The position numbers were made by a program, and so were the translations under genes. From NCBI RefSeq assembly GCF_014645795.1, contig NZ_BMMK01000004.1, positions 248,538-293,849 of the forward strand: a stretch of DNA of 45,312 nucleotides, read 5' to 3'. This DNA comes from Longimycelium tulufanense. GTDB taxonomy: Bacteria > Actinomycetota > Actinomycetes > Mycobacteriales > Pseudonocardiaceae. Of this stretch, positions 24,068 to 32,325 are shown in pieces; position 1 is the first letter of the stretch; the number at the start of each line of letters is the position of its first letter. Below the pieces are notes generated by a model. It was given only the letters and a program-made list of their open reading frames with translations. It was not told the origin of the DNA and did no database searches.

Positions 24068-26251
24068 TCACGCCGCGTAGGCGGTAATAACTTTCTTGAT
24101 GGCGGTGACGACGTCGTGGAGGTCGTCGGCGGCCATTGTTGGGTAGAGCGGGAGGGAGACGATTCGGGAGGAGATGTCTCGCGCTACCGGCAGTGCGTCC
24201 TCCGGGATTTCGTGTTGCTGCTGGTAGTAGGGCTGGAGATGGAGGGAGGGGAAGTGGATGCCCGTGGCAATGCCCTCGGCGCGTAGGGCCTGGATGAACT
24301 CGTCTCGGGTGAGGGGCAGCCTGCGCAGGTCGAGCTGGACGATGTAGAGGTGATGGGCGTGGCGCGCGTAGGCCCGGCGCGCGAGCGGCATCAGGGCCGG
24401 TATCCCGGCGAGGTGTTCGTCGTAGAAGGCGGCGTATCGCTCCCGGATGGCGATAAACCCTTCCAGGCGCGGAAGCTGGTGCAGACCGACCGAGGCTTGC
24501 ACGTCGGTCATGTTGTACTTGTAGCCCGGTTCGATCAGCTGCCAGTGCGGTGAGCCGGTGGTGGAGTACCGGCGCCAGGCATCCCGGGTGATGCCGTGCG
24601 AGCTCAGGATGCGGGCGTGTTCGGCGAGACTATCGTCTTCGGTGGCCAAGAGGCCGCCTTCGATGGCGGTAATGTTTTTCGTCGGGTAGAAGCTGAAAGC
24701 GGTCGCCGTGCTGAGCCGACCCACAGGGGTGCCTTTGTAGTGGGCGCCCAGAGCGTGGGCCGCGTCCTCGATCACCACGAGGCCGTGGTGGTGGGCGATG
24801 TCGCCCAAGGCGTCCATGTCACACGGTTGTCCGGCCATGTGGACCGGCACGATCGCCTTCGTCTTCGGGGTGACGGCGCGTTCCACCTGCTGCGGGTCGA
24901 GGTTGAGCGTGTCGGGTTCAACGTCGGCGAATACCGGTGTGGCACCGAGATGGTGGATGACGTTGGTGGTCGCGGGCCAGGTGATCGGACTGGTGATCAC
25001 CTCATCTCCCGGGCCGATGCCGGCGGCGGCCAGCGCCACGTGGAGCGCCCCGGTGCAGGAGTTCAGCGCTATGGCATGGCGGACACCGAGATAGTCGGCG
25101 CACCGCTGCTCGAACCGTTTCACCTTGGGACCCGTGGTCAACCAGGCCGATCTCAGGGTGTCGAGGACTTCGTGCTCCTCCTCGGTGCCGAGGGAGGGCA
25201 GCGCGAACGGCAGGGGGTGGCGGCGCACGGGTTCACCCCCCGCAGCAGCGGGGCGGTGCAGCAGCGCCTTGAGAGTGGCCACGGTCGAATACCAGGGATG
25301 GTTCAGGGCCTCGGCACGGAGGCCGGCGAGGGCGGCGTGGACGTCACGGACTCCGTGGGTGAGGGAATACTCGGCGACAAAGCCGGTGACCTTCTCGAAG
25401 CGGTCGCCGTTGACGCGGTAGCTGCGCGGGTCGGCAGTGCTGCCCGCATGGTGGATGGGGCAACTGCCTACGGCGTCGCTGATCCGGCAGGCCAGGTCCC
25501 CGATGGTGGTATTGCGGCCGAGGACGTTGAATACCGCGGCACGGGGCAGCTCAGCATCAGGGATGGCCAGGCACGCCAGATACGCGCGGACCGCATCGCG
25601 CACGTGCAGTAGGGGCCGCCACTGTGTGCCGTCGCCATCCACGGTGATCCGCCCGTGCAGCAATGCGGCGGCGGTCATCGTGTTGACCACCAAGTCCAGG
25701 CGCATCCGGGGGGAGGCCCCATATAGGGTCGCTTTGCGTAGCGAGACGGTGCGGAACGTCTCGGTGTCGAGCTGGGCGAGTTCCTGTTCCGCGGTGACCT
25801 TGCTTTGGGCGTATACGCTTAGCGGCGCGACCGGTGAGGTTTCCGAGACGATGTTGTCACCGCCGCAGCCGTAGACGCTGCACGAAGAGGCGTGCAGGAA
25901 CCGCCGTACCCCAGATGTCCGGGCGGCTTCGGCGAGACGGAGGGTGGCGTGGGTGTTCACCTCGAACGTCCAGCGTGCGCTGAGCGCCCCGGAGGGGTCA
26001 TTGCTGATCGCGGCCAGGGAGATGACCGCCTCCACGCCGTCGAGCAGGGCCGGGTCAATCGTGCGGACGTCGCCGCGGACGAGCTGTAATCGTGGATGCG
26101 CCGCAACTGGGAAGAGCACCTTGGTGCCGAAGTAGAACGTGTCCAGCGCGATGACGCGGTACCCCAGGCGCAGCAGTTGCGGCACGAGCAGCGCACCGAC
26201 ATAGCCGCCCGCACCGGTCACGAGCACGGTCTCATCGTGGGGAGAAGTCAC
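24068..26251 (-). CDS. fused NAD-dependent sugar epimerase - DegT/DnrJ/EryC1-type aminotransferase
   Basis: A 727-residue two-domain protein. Residues 1-330 are an extended SDR nucleotide-sugar epimerase/dehydratase: VLVTGAGGYVGALLV, SSCSVYG and the catalytic YAQSK. Residues about 345-727 are a PLP-dependent sugar aminotransferase: 'AWLTTGPKVKRFEQ', 'LNSCTGALHVALAAAG', 'VIEDAAHALGA' and the Schiff-base Lys in FYPTKNITAIEGG. Normally the two are separate enzymes acting in turn to make amino sugars. GTG 26251 overlaps the NUDIX gene by 20 bases. No glycosyltransferase is nearby, so the pathway is unclear. Confidence 0.9.
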   Translation of the reverse strand: MTSPHDETVLVTGAGGYVGALLVPQLLRLGYRVIALDTFYFGTKVLFPVAAHPRLQLVRGDVRTIDPALLDGVEAVISLAAISNDPSGALSARWTFEVNTHATLRLAEAARTSGVRRFLHASSCSVYGCGGDNIVSETSPVAPLSVYAQSKVTAEQELAQLDTETFRTVSLRKATLYGASPRMRLDLVVNTMTAAALLHGRITVDGDGTQWRPLLHVRDAVRAYLACLAIPDAELPRAAVFNVLGRNTTIGDLACRISDAVGSCPIHHAGSTADPRSYRVNGDRFEKVTGFVAEYSLTHGVRDVHAALAGLRAEALNHPWYSTVATLKALLHRPAAAGGEPVRRHPLPFALPSLGTEEEHEVLDTLRSAWLTTGPKVKRFEQRCADYLGVRHAIALNSCTGALHVALAAAGIGPGDEVITSPITWPATTNVIHHLGATPVFADVEPDTLNLDPQQVERAVTPKTKAIVPVHMAGQPCDMDALGDIAHHHGLVVIEDAAHALGAHYKGTPVGRLSTATAFSFYPTKNITAIEGGLLATEDDSLAEHARILSSHGITRDAWRRYSTTGSPHWQLIEPGYKYNMTDVQASVGLHQLPRLEGFIAIRERYAAFYDEHLAGIPALMPLARRAYARHAHHLYIVQLDLRRLPLTRDEFIQALRAEGIATGIHFPSLHLQPYYQQQHEIPEDALPVARDISSRIVSLPLYPTMAADDLHDVVTAIKKVITAYAA

Positions 26252-26669
26252 TGGGGTTTGCCTGCCTTTCTGCGCGCAGCGCGGTGAAAAAGTCGTCGAG
26301 AAGCGCGTTGTCCCCATAGGCCAACGTGGTCCGCTGGATGTCATCGGCGCTGAACCAGCGCAGGGCCTGCCCCTCGGTCAGGGTCACGCGGGTGAGGTCA
26401 AGGTCGACCGTGGCCACGAACGTGTGCTCGGTCAGCTCACCGTCGAGCTGGCGGGTACGGAAGTGCCGGACCCGATTCGGGTCCAGACGTAGCCCAATCT
26501 CCTCGTAGAGTTCACGGAGAATGCACTCCTGCGGGGTCTCCCCCGCCTCGACCATCCCACCCAGTAGGGACCACATCCCCGGATAGGGGATCTCAGGCTT
26601 GTCGTCTCGCAGGTACATCAGCACGTGCTCGTCGGAATTGAACAGGATGATGTTGGTTCCTTCAGCCAC
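26232..26669 (-). CDS. NUDIX hydrolase
   Basis: A 145-residue enzyme with a complete NUDIX box, GGMVEAGETPQECILRELYEE followed by IG (G-x5-E-x7-R-E-x2-E-E). It would hydrolyse a nucleoside diphosphate linked to another moiety, perhaps a nucleotide sugar given that it precedes and overlaps the epimerase-aminotransferase gene. I choose GTG 26669, nine bases after AAGGA, over the GTG at 26687. The C-terminal 7 codons overlap the next gene. Confidence 0.88.
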   Translation of the reverse strand: MAEGTNIILFNSDEHVLMYLRDDKPEIPYPGMWSLLGGMVEAGETPQECILRELYEEIGLRLDPNRVRHFRTRQLDGELTEHTFVATVDLDLTRVTLTEGQALRWFSADDIQRTTLAYGDNALLDDFFTALRAERQANPSDFSPR

Positions 26670-26767
26670 CGGGCCATGTCCTTCCACGTGATCAACTACT
26701 GGTCGGCGGCGAACTTAGCGTTGGCAGGAGCGTGTGCGTGGGCACCCCTCGTAGGACCGAACCTGTA

Positions 26768-27043
26768 CTAGTGACATGACCCGTAAGCGGGTAGTGACAC
26801 CTCGATCGGTCCGATCAGCCCACGCATCTGGTGCTCTGCGGCGAGCTCACGGGCGCGTTGTGCGCAGGTCTCGCATTCCGGCCAACACCGCTCTTCGGCG
26901 TTGATCGCATAGTGGCGAACCACAATCACCCGACAACACAACGACATCACGGTTACCCCCTCGTCGCGAAGATCGCCGCGATAGGCGTGCCGCTTGCCGT
27001 CGTGCGGGGTCCAACAACACGGCACCAGGTCGTTGGACGTCAT
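26768..27043 (-). CDS. small zinc-finger-like protein (Pseudonocardiales type)
   Basis: A 91-residue His/Cys-rich protein: 'LVPCCWTPHDGKRHAYRGD', 'VMSLCCRVIVVRHYAINAEERCWPECETCAQRARELA'. The CWPECxTC and the His residues suggest a bound metal. Similar short proteins are frequent in Pseudonocardiaceae as paralogous families of unknown function. ATG 27043 overlaps the preceding gene's stop (ATGA). Role unknown, possibly DNA or protein binding. Confidence 0.75.
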   Translation of the reverse strand: MTSNDLVPCCWTPHDGKRHAYRGDLRDEGVTVMSLCCRVIVVRHYAINAEERCWPECETCAQRARELAAEHQMRGLIGPIEVSLPAYGSCH

Positions 27044-27246
27044 TGGCCACCACCGACGTACGGGCGGGTGAAATCGACCCGAGGGATCAAATCGGTGGCG
27101 TCGGGGTCGTAGCCAGGCGGGGGGCTGGAGGTGACGTGGACGAGCTGCCGGGGCGGTTCGCCGTCCTCATCGCCGCGGCTCTCCCACCAGACCAGCAGGA
27201 TGAGCCCGAAAACGATGACGCAGGTGATGATCAATGCTGAAGTCAT
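27040..27246 (-). CDS. small single-span membrane protein
   Basis: A 68-residue protein starting at ATG 27246. The N-terminus is one transmembrane helix (SALIITCVIVFGLILLVWW), followed by a charged stretch (ESRGDEDGEPPRQ) and a Pro-rich tail. It is coupled to the zinc-finger-like gene by a four-base overlap and is the first gene of the leftward group 24068-27246. Function unknown. Confidence 0.7.
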   Translation of the reverse strand: MTSALIITCVIVFGLILLVWWESRGDEDGEPPRQLVHVTSSPPPGYDPDATDLIPRVDFTRPYVGGGQ

Positions 27247-27583
27247 GGCTAGTCCCGAGGATTGGCGGGCTGGGGGACGCGCCATCCCCGGCCGGCAAGC
27301 GATACGGCCGGGGCTGGCGCGCGGAGGGACCAGCGAGTCTGCGCCCCGGCGGTGAATGTCGGGGAGAAGCAGGAGCGCAGCGTTCCCGTCCCGGAAAGGG
27401 GTGCCGGCCCCGGGGGACCGGGCCGGCGCCTCCCTGTGATCAAAGCGACATGCGGCGGCGCCGAACCAGAGCGGGAATCCCGCGGTTTCTCCGCACGAAC
27501 TAGGCACTGTCGGCCCTGACCAGCAGTGATCACGTTCCGCTAAGGTTGACCGCCTCGTGGTGCGCGTGGGGAGGATGGCTGCC
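27247..27583. other. divergent promoter region
   Basis: About 335 GC-rich bases between the leftward small-protein operon and the rightward XRE-TPR regulator. Two inverted repeats occur: a pair of GGCCGG hexamers around 27290-27315, and GCCGGCCC / GGGCCGGC near 27400-27430. One or both could be sites for the regulator. No gene supported. Confidence 0.4.
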
Positions 27584-28867
27584 ATGGCGAAGCGGGCGGC
27601 TCTGGCCAAGGCCCGCAGAAGCGCGGGCTACACCCAGGAAGAGTTGGCGCTCAGGCTAAGCGTCGCGCCGTCGACAGTAGCGAGGTGGGAGGCCGGGGAA
27701 CACCAACCCCAGCCATACCGATGGCCTCTGCTGGCACGTTTGCTCGGGCTGAGCCGAGCTGAGCTGGCCGCGCTGTTCACCGACCCAAACACCTCGGGCC
27801 AGCACTCGGGGACGCACGCTTCGCCCACCGAGGCCACGTACGACGGAGAGGGTGACGAGGTGCGTCGGCGACAGTTCGGCCAAGCGGTGGCGCTCGCGTT
27901 GGGAACCTCGGCGTTTGGCTGGTTTAACCCTTCCTCAGCGGCAGGTACGCCTCCAGAGACGAAGGCCGCGAACATGGCCATAGTTCGGAAGATGATCAGC
28001 ACCTTCCGGGAAATCGATAATCGCCATGGGGGTGGCCACGCACGATCCGCCGTGCACAGCTATCTGACTCACGAGATCGCGCCGCTGCTGGGCGAGAGTC
28101 GCCTCCGAGAAGGCGTGCGTCAAGACCTGTTCACGGCCGTGGCCGAGCTGAACCAACTCGCCGGGTGGATCGCCTACGACATCGGCGACACTGACTCCGG
28201 TCACCGGCACCTTCACCAAGCGTTGTGGCTGTGTCAGGAGGCCGGTGACAAGGCCCTAGCCGCCGAAATGCTCGCCGGGATGAGCCACCACGCCACATTC
28301 CACCGCACGCCTACCATTGCCGTGGACCAAGCCCGCGCCGCCCGTGCCAACGCAGCCCGCACCGGTTTGACTGCTCTCCAAGCCGAGACCGCGGTGATGG
28401 AAGCACACGGCCTAGCCCAACTCGGCGACACCCCGGGCTGCCTGGCCGCTCTCGCAGATGCCGAGCGTGCCTTTGCCAAGGCCGACCATGAACAGCGTCC
28501 CGACTGGCTGAAATACTTCGATGATGCCTACCTGGCCGCAAAGTTTGCGCACACCTTCCGAGAACTGGGCCGTCCCGTTGAGGCCGAACGCTACGCGCGC
28601 CGCTCCCTGGAGATGAGCGAGGGCTACGACCGGGGCAAATTGTTCAACACCGCCCTATTGGCATCGATCCTCGCTGACCAACGACGTATCGAGGAAGCCT
28701 GCGCCACCGGCGCTGAGGCCGTGGCGATGACTCCCATGATTAGCTCCGTCCGAACCTTGGCATACCTCGCCGACGTCGGACAACGACTAGCACCGTACCG
28801 AAGTGAGCCGGCGGTGATCACGCTGTATGCCTTGATGAAACGGTCGGGCATCCCCGTACCAGCCTGA
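27584..28867 (+). CDS. XRE-family transcriptional regulator with TPR-like C-terminal domain
   Basis: A 427-residue regulator. Residues about 1-60 are a helix-turn-helix (LAKARRSAGYTQEELALRLSVAPSTVARWEAGEHQPQP), followed by a linker and a long helical region with repeated Ala/Leu-rich helix pairs (LAGWIAYDIGDTDSGHRHLHQAL, AARANAARTGLTALQAETAVMEAHGLAQLGDTPG) typical of TPR arrays. Such actinobacterial proteins often sense small molecules or peptides. ATG 27584 has GGAGG nine bases upstream; GTG 27557 and ATG 27575 are alternatives. It is divergent from the sugar/NUDIX operon and probably controls it. Confidence 0.9.
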   Translation: MAKRAALAKARRSAGYTQEELALRLSVAPSTVARWEAGEHQPQPYRWPLLARLLGLSRAELAALFTDPNTSGQHSGTHASPTEATYDGEGDEVRRRQFGQAVALALGTSAFGWFNPSSAAGTPPETKAANMAIVRKMISTFREIDNRHGGGHARSAVHSYLTHEIAPLLGESRLREGVRQDLFTAVAELNQLAGWIAYDIGDTDSGHRHLHQALWLCQEAGDKALAAEMLAGMSHHATFHRTPTIAVDQARAARANAARTGLTALQAETAVMEAHGLAQLGDTPGCLAALADAERAFAKADHEQRPDWLKYFDDAYLAAKFAHTFRELGRPVEAERYARRSLEMSEGYDRGKLFNTALLASILADQRRIEEACATGAEAVAMTPMISSVRTLAYLADVGQRLAPYRSEPAVITLYALMKRSGIPVPA

Positions 28868-28869
28868 CG

Positions 28870-29430
28870 TCACCAGCCCCGGAAGGCCAACACGTGCAAC
28901 AGCCCGATCTGGGACGCAGCGCCAACGATCTCACCCTTGGCGATCCGATCCCGCACAGAGTCCAGCGGGACCCACTCCACCCGCTCAGCCTCGTTGATGT
29001 CCTCCGGCTCCCCGACATAGTCCGCGCCACGAGCGACGTAGAGCAGATTCTCCGCATCCGCACTACCCACCATGGGCTGGAAGCTGGTTAGAAACTCCAC
29101 GTTGCGAGGCCGCCAGCCGGTCTCCTCCTCGACCTCACGCGCCGCCGTCACCGCAGGGTCCTCGTTGGGGTCCACATAGCCGCCGGGCAGCTCCCACACC
29201 CAACGGTCAAGGATGAACCGGTGCCGCCACATCATCAGCGCCCGGTCAGCATCATCAACCACGACCACCATGGCCGCCTTCGGCATCCGCAACACGTACT
29301 GCTCGAACTGCACACCATCCGGCAGCTCCACGGACGCGATGCTCAACCGCAGCCGGCGCGTCTCATCCACCACCCGCTCACCATGGATCGTCCATCGGGT
29401 CAGCTCACTGCACGTCTCCTCCGAGGCCAT
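28870..29430 (-). CDS. NUDIX hydrolase (ADP-ribose pyrophosphatase-like)
   Basis: A 186-residue enzyme with a NUDIX box GGYVDPNEDPAVTAAREVEE followed by ETGW, and an N-terminal beta-rich domain typical of ADP-sugar pyrophosphatases. 'LTSFQPMVGSADAENLLYVARGAD' resembles the substrate loop of the NudF class. Only two bases separate its stop from that of the convergent regulator. ATG start at 29430. Confidence 0.88.
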   Translation of the reverse strand: MASEETCSELTRWTIHGERVVDETRRLRLSIASVELPDGVQFEQYVLRMPKAAMVVVVDDADRALMMWRHRFILDRWVWELPGGYVDPNEDPAVTAAREVEEETGWRPRNVEFLTSFQPMVGSADAENLLYVARGADYVGEPEDINEAERVEWVPLDSVRDRIAKGEIVGAASQIGLLHVLAFRGW

Positions 29431-29627
29431 GACCCCGCACGCTACCGGCTCGACCAGGACGAGTGAACCATGGCGGACAACATCGCGGACAGCGCGCTCG
29501 AACGACTCGCCCCAATAGAAGATTTCTACCCAGAGAAATAAGGGGGTCCCCGCAAGTTCGAATTCACGGAGACCTCCTACTTTACAACCTAAAGCCTCAA
29601 CAGGAGGCTACATCTTTGCACGCTGCA

Positions 29628-29834
29628 TCAGTAGTGGATGTGCTTTTCTTTCTTCTTGAAAATCGATCTGACGACCAGCAGTGGCGCGTAGATGAACACG
29701 AACCACACGCCGCAGGTCAGGATGGTCATGATGATGTGGAAGGTGTGTGCGGTGTCCTTGCGTCGCTTCACGATCGTCACCCGCGGCTGGGGCGCGGGGT
29801 GCTGTGGTTGTTGCTGGTACCCGGGGTAGGTCAT
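29628..29834 (-). CDS. small phage-type membrane protein
   Basis: A 68-residue protein: Tyr/Gln/Pro-rich N-terminus (TYPGYQQQPQHPAPQP), basic linker (VKRRKDTAH), a hydrophobic stretch long enough for one or two helices (IIMTILTCGVWFVFIYAPLLVV) and a Lys-rich end. Short proteins of this design are common in actinophage genomes. ATG 29834 has AGGAGG six bases upstream. Function unknown. Confidence 0.7.
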   Translation of the reverse strand: MTYPGYQQQPQHPAPQPRVTIVKRRKDTAHTFHIIMTILTCGVWFVFIYAPLLVVRSIFKKKEKHIHY

Positions 29835-30009
29835 GAGGTGCCTCCTCGCTGCCGACGAACCTTGTTGATCTTACCGGGGTGATCCCGGGTGGTCCATCGA
29901 GTCACGATCCCAGAGTCCATTTATCGGTGTCGGGGAATCTTGATGGGGAGGCTACGGTGGTGATTACGGGAAAGCATTGTGCAGGGGATGCAGAAGAGAG
30001 CGATCCCCT

Positions 30010-30051
30010 GGTGGAGGAGGGTCCCTTAGTGGTGGTGCCCCCTCCTCCACC
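30010..30051 (-). terminator. terminator of the leftward phage-like operon
   Basis: Arms GGTGGAGGAGGG (30010-30021) and CCCTCCTCCACC (30040-30051), 12 bp perfect, 18-base loop. It begins just beyond the stop of the last small operon gene (30057). On the plus strand it is followed by TTGTTT, so it may work in both directions. Confidence 0.6.
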
Positions 30052-30056
30052 TTGTT

Positions 30057-30245
30057 TCAGCGCCTTCTCACGGTTTTCGGGTACTGTTCGTCGGTGACGA
30101 GGTGGACCCGAGGGGCACTGCGGGAGTCCCGGCATTCGGGTACGGAGAAGGCGGTTGCTCCGAGGGGCAGTTCTTTCAGGTGGTGCTCGATCCCGTGTTC
30201 GCACGGGGAGGTGACCCGTAGGACTACGGGGGTTGTGGTGGTCAA
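30057..30245 (-). CDS. small hypothetical protein, last gene of the phage-like operon
   Basis: A 62-residue basic protein (TTTTPVVLRVTSPCEHGIEHHLKELPLG...). It starts at ATG 30245, 15 bases after the stop of the DNA polymerase gene, and ends at the terminator hairpin. It has two Cys and several His but no clear zinc knuckle. Acceptance rests on position and spacing, not on a recognised family. Confidence 0.5.
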   Translation of the reverse strand: MTTTTPVVLRVTSPCEHGIEHHLKELPLGATAFSVPECRDSRSAPRVHLVTDEQYPKTVRRR

Positions 30246-30260
30246 CGTGCCTCCGTCGTC

Positions 30261-32093
30261 TCAGTAGTCGGCTCCGTACAGCGATCCCCAGGACCGTTGT
30301 CCTACCTCGGCGTCGGTGTCGATGACGACCGGTCCTATTTGGTCTCGCATGAGGTCGGCGATGTGTTGTGCTGCCCGGTGTGCGTGTTCGGCGGGGAGTG
30401 AGACCACGACCTCGTCATGGATGGGTAGCCGTACGAAGGGACTGTAGCCGGCTTGGTGGAGTCGGAGGAGGCCCCGGCAGGTGACGTCCCGGCTGGCGGA
30501 CTGGATGTAGTAGTTGAGGGCGGCATACCGTCGTCCCTTGTCCACGGGGAGGACGCGGCCGGAGGGTGTGGTGATCGCCCCGTTGTGTGTGGCCTCGCGG
30601 GCGAGTCGGCGGGACAGTCGGGCGACCGCGGGGTAGCGGTCATCGAATGCCTTGACGACTCTCGTTGCGGTTTCCAGGTTCAGCCCGGTCTGCTGGGCCA
30701 CTGTGTGTGCTCCGCCGCCGTAGACCCTTCCGAAGTTGACGACCTTGGCGTGCTTGCGTTCGGTGCTGTCGGCGGTGACGTGCGGGCCGAACGCTGCTCG
30801 CGCGGTGATCAGGTGTAGGTCGGCGCCTTCCCGGAAGGCCCTGATCATGGTGGTGTCTCCGGCGAGTGCCGCAAGGACGCGTAGCTCTTGGGCTTGGTAG
30901 TCCACGCTGGTGATGCGGTGGCCCTCCTCAGCGACGAAGCACCTGCGGATCAGCCAGTCTCCGGCCGGCAGGGTCTGTGCGGGGATGCCGGTGATGCTCA
31001 TCCGTGCGGTGCGTGCCCGGAGTGCGTTGATGGAGGCGTGGCATCGGTCGTGCTCGTCCCGGTTCTTCAGGAACGTATCGACCCAGGTGGTTCTCCATTT
31101 TCTGGCACGCTTGGCTTCCTTCACGGCGATGGCGAACTTGTCGCCGTTCGTGGCGAGTTGGTCAAGCAGGGCCTTGTTGACTTGGCGTCGGCCGGTGGGT
31201 GTTCGACCGGTGATCTGGACTTTGCGGTGCTCCAGGACGTCGGCGACTTGGTCTGTCGAGTTGACGTTGTCGCATCCGTGCTTGCGGGCGATCTCGGTGT
31301 ATCGTTCTTCGTCCTCGCGTAGCTGCGTGGACAGGCCCTCGGTGTAGGGCACATCCAGCAGGAACCCGGTTCGCTCCAGGTAGCTACAGATCTCGGCGAT
31401 GCGGTGTTCGAAGGGAACGAGGCCGTGCGCTGATCGGGGAACCAGTGGCTGAAGGGTGGTGAGGAGTCGTGCCGCGAGGATCGGGTGCATCCCCGCGTAG
31501 AGATTGTACTCCTCGTCATCGAGATCCACTGTGGACCATATCTGTTGTTTGGTGGTCTTGTAGCGGGAGGCGAGGCGGGTCGTGAGTCCCTTGACGTGCT
31601 CGGCAACCCTCTCGTCGAGGTAGTGCGCGGTGAGCGCTTCCAGGCTGTGACCGGTGCCGCCCTCGTCACGGCCCCGCGGGTCCACGAGGTGGGCGAGGAT
31701 CTTGGTGTCGATGACCTTGGGCCACAGGTGTTCGAGCTTGATCCCAAGGCACCGGTCGAAGACCTGGAGATCGTAGGATCCGTTGTGCAACACAAGCTTC
31801 TCGACGTGCATCAGCGTTCGGCGCACGTCCTGGGTGAAGGTTTCCCCCAGTTCGATGGGAATCACCCACGCTTCGCGTGGTGTGCCGAGCTGGACTAGGC
31901 GCACTCTAAACCCGTGTGCGTAGACGTCCAGGCCAGTGGTTTCGCTGTCGCAGGCCAGTAGGCGGAGGTTGCGCCGGACGAAGTGGCGAAATTCGTCAAG
32001 GTCGTCCGGACGCTCAGCCTGGTTAATCACGACAGGTTCGCCCTGGACGTGGTAGGTGATCTGCCGCAACTGTTTCCCCCAGGGTGATCTCAT
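30261..32093 (-). CDS. phage-type DNA polymerase I (family A)
   Basis: A 610-residue polymerase of the kind found in L5-like actinophages. The N-terminal DnaQ-like exonuclease domain keeps Asp49/Glu51 (ACDSETTGLD) and HNGSYD (Asp108), but its last motif, usually Y-x3-D, is Y-A-G-M-H with His203 in place of Asp, so proofreading may be impaired. Polymerase motifs are intact: A (SVDYQAQELRVLA), B (RKHAKVVNFGRVYGGG) and C (PIHDEVVVSL). There is no 5' nuclease domain. ATG 32093 overlaps the upstream small gene by four bases. It is the main replication enzyme of this module. Confidence 0.93.
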   Translation of the reverse strand: MRSPWGKQLRQITYHVQGEPVVINQAERPDDLDEFRHFVRRNLRLLACDSETTGLDVYAHGFRVRLVQLGTPREAWVIPIELGETFTQDVRRTLMHVEKLVLHNGSYDLQVFDRCLGIKLEHLWPKVIDTKILAHLVDPRGRDEGGTGHSLEALTAHYLDERVAEHVKGLTTRLASRYKTTKQQIWSTVDLDDEEYNLYAGMHPILAARLLTTLQPLVPRSAHGLVPFEHRIAEICSYLERTGFLLDVPYTEGLSTQLREDEERYTEIARKHGCDNVNSTDQVADVLEHRKVQITGRTPTGRRQVNKALLDQLATNGDKFAIAVKEAKRARKWRTTWVDTFLKNRDEHDRCHASINALRARTARMSITGIPAQTLPAGDWLIRRCFVAEEGHRITSVDYQAQELRVLAALAGDTTMIRAFREGADLHLITARAAFGPHVTADSTERKHAKVVNFGRVYGGGAHTVAQQTGLNLETATRVVKAFDDRYPAVARLSRRLAREATHNGAITTPSGRVLPVDKGRRYAALNYYIQSASRDVTCRGLLRLHQAGYSPFVRLPIHDEVVVSLPAEHAHRAAQHIADLMRDQIGPVVIDTDAEVGQRSWGSLYGADY

Positions 32094-32254
32094 CTGGCCA
32101 GGGCGCGCAGGGCGTTGCGAAGTTCGTCCAGCTCCTTCTCGGCAGCGAGCCATTGCCGCTGGTAGCCGGCGGCGATCGCTTGCCAGGAGTCGCGCTCGAT
32201 CTCGGCCAAGGCCAGCTTCCTCGTCAGTTCGGTGGTGTTGGTGTTCTCGTGCAC
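32090..32254 (-). CDS. small coiled-coil protein coupled to the polymerase
   Basis: A 54-residue helical protein (HENTNTTELTRKLALAEIERDSW ... WLAAEKELDELRNALRALAR) with heptad-like Leu/Ala spacing. It starts at GTG 32254 after GGAG and its TGA overlaps the polymerase ATG (ATGA). Such tiny coiled-coil genes are common in phage early operons. No specific role can be given. Confidence 0.6.
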   Translation of the reverse strand: MHENTNTTELTRKLALAEIERDSWQAIAAGYQRQWLAAEKELDELRNALRALAR

Positions 32255-32325
32255 GGTGCTCCGGTCGGTGCAGGGGCGAGGGGAAGGGGAGGGGCCAGGA
32301 AGGCCCCTCCCCCTGGTGGGCTCGC

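Noticed and set aside
29470-29541. 23-codon plus-strand frame MADNIADSALERLAPIEDFY...
   Set aside because: Too short, weak ribosome binding site, isolated; might be a peptide but cannot be supported.
29938-29951. CTTGATGGGGAGG as a fourth stoperator
   Set aside because: Only about 9 of 13 bases agree with the consensus and it lacks the T-M-T-GGG half.
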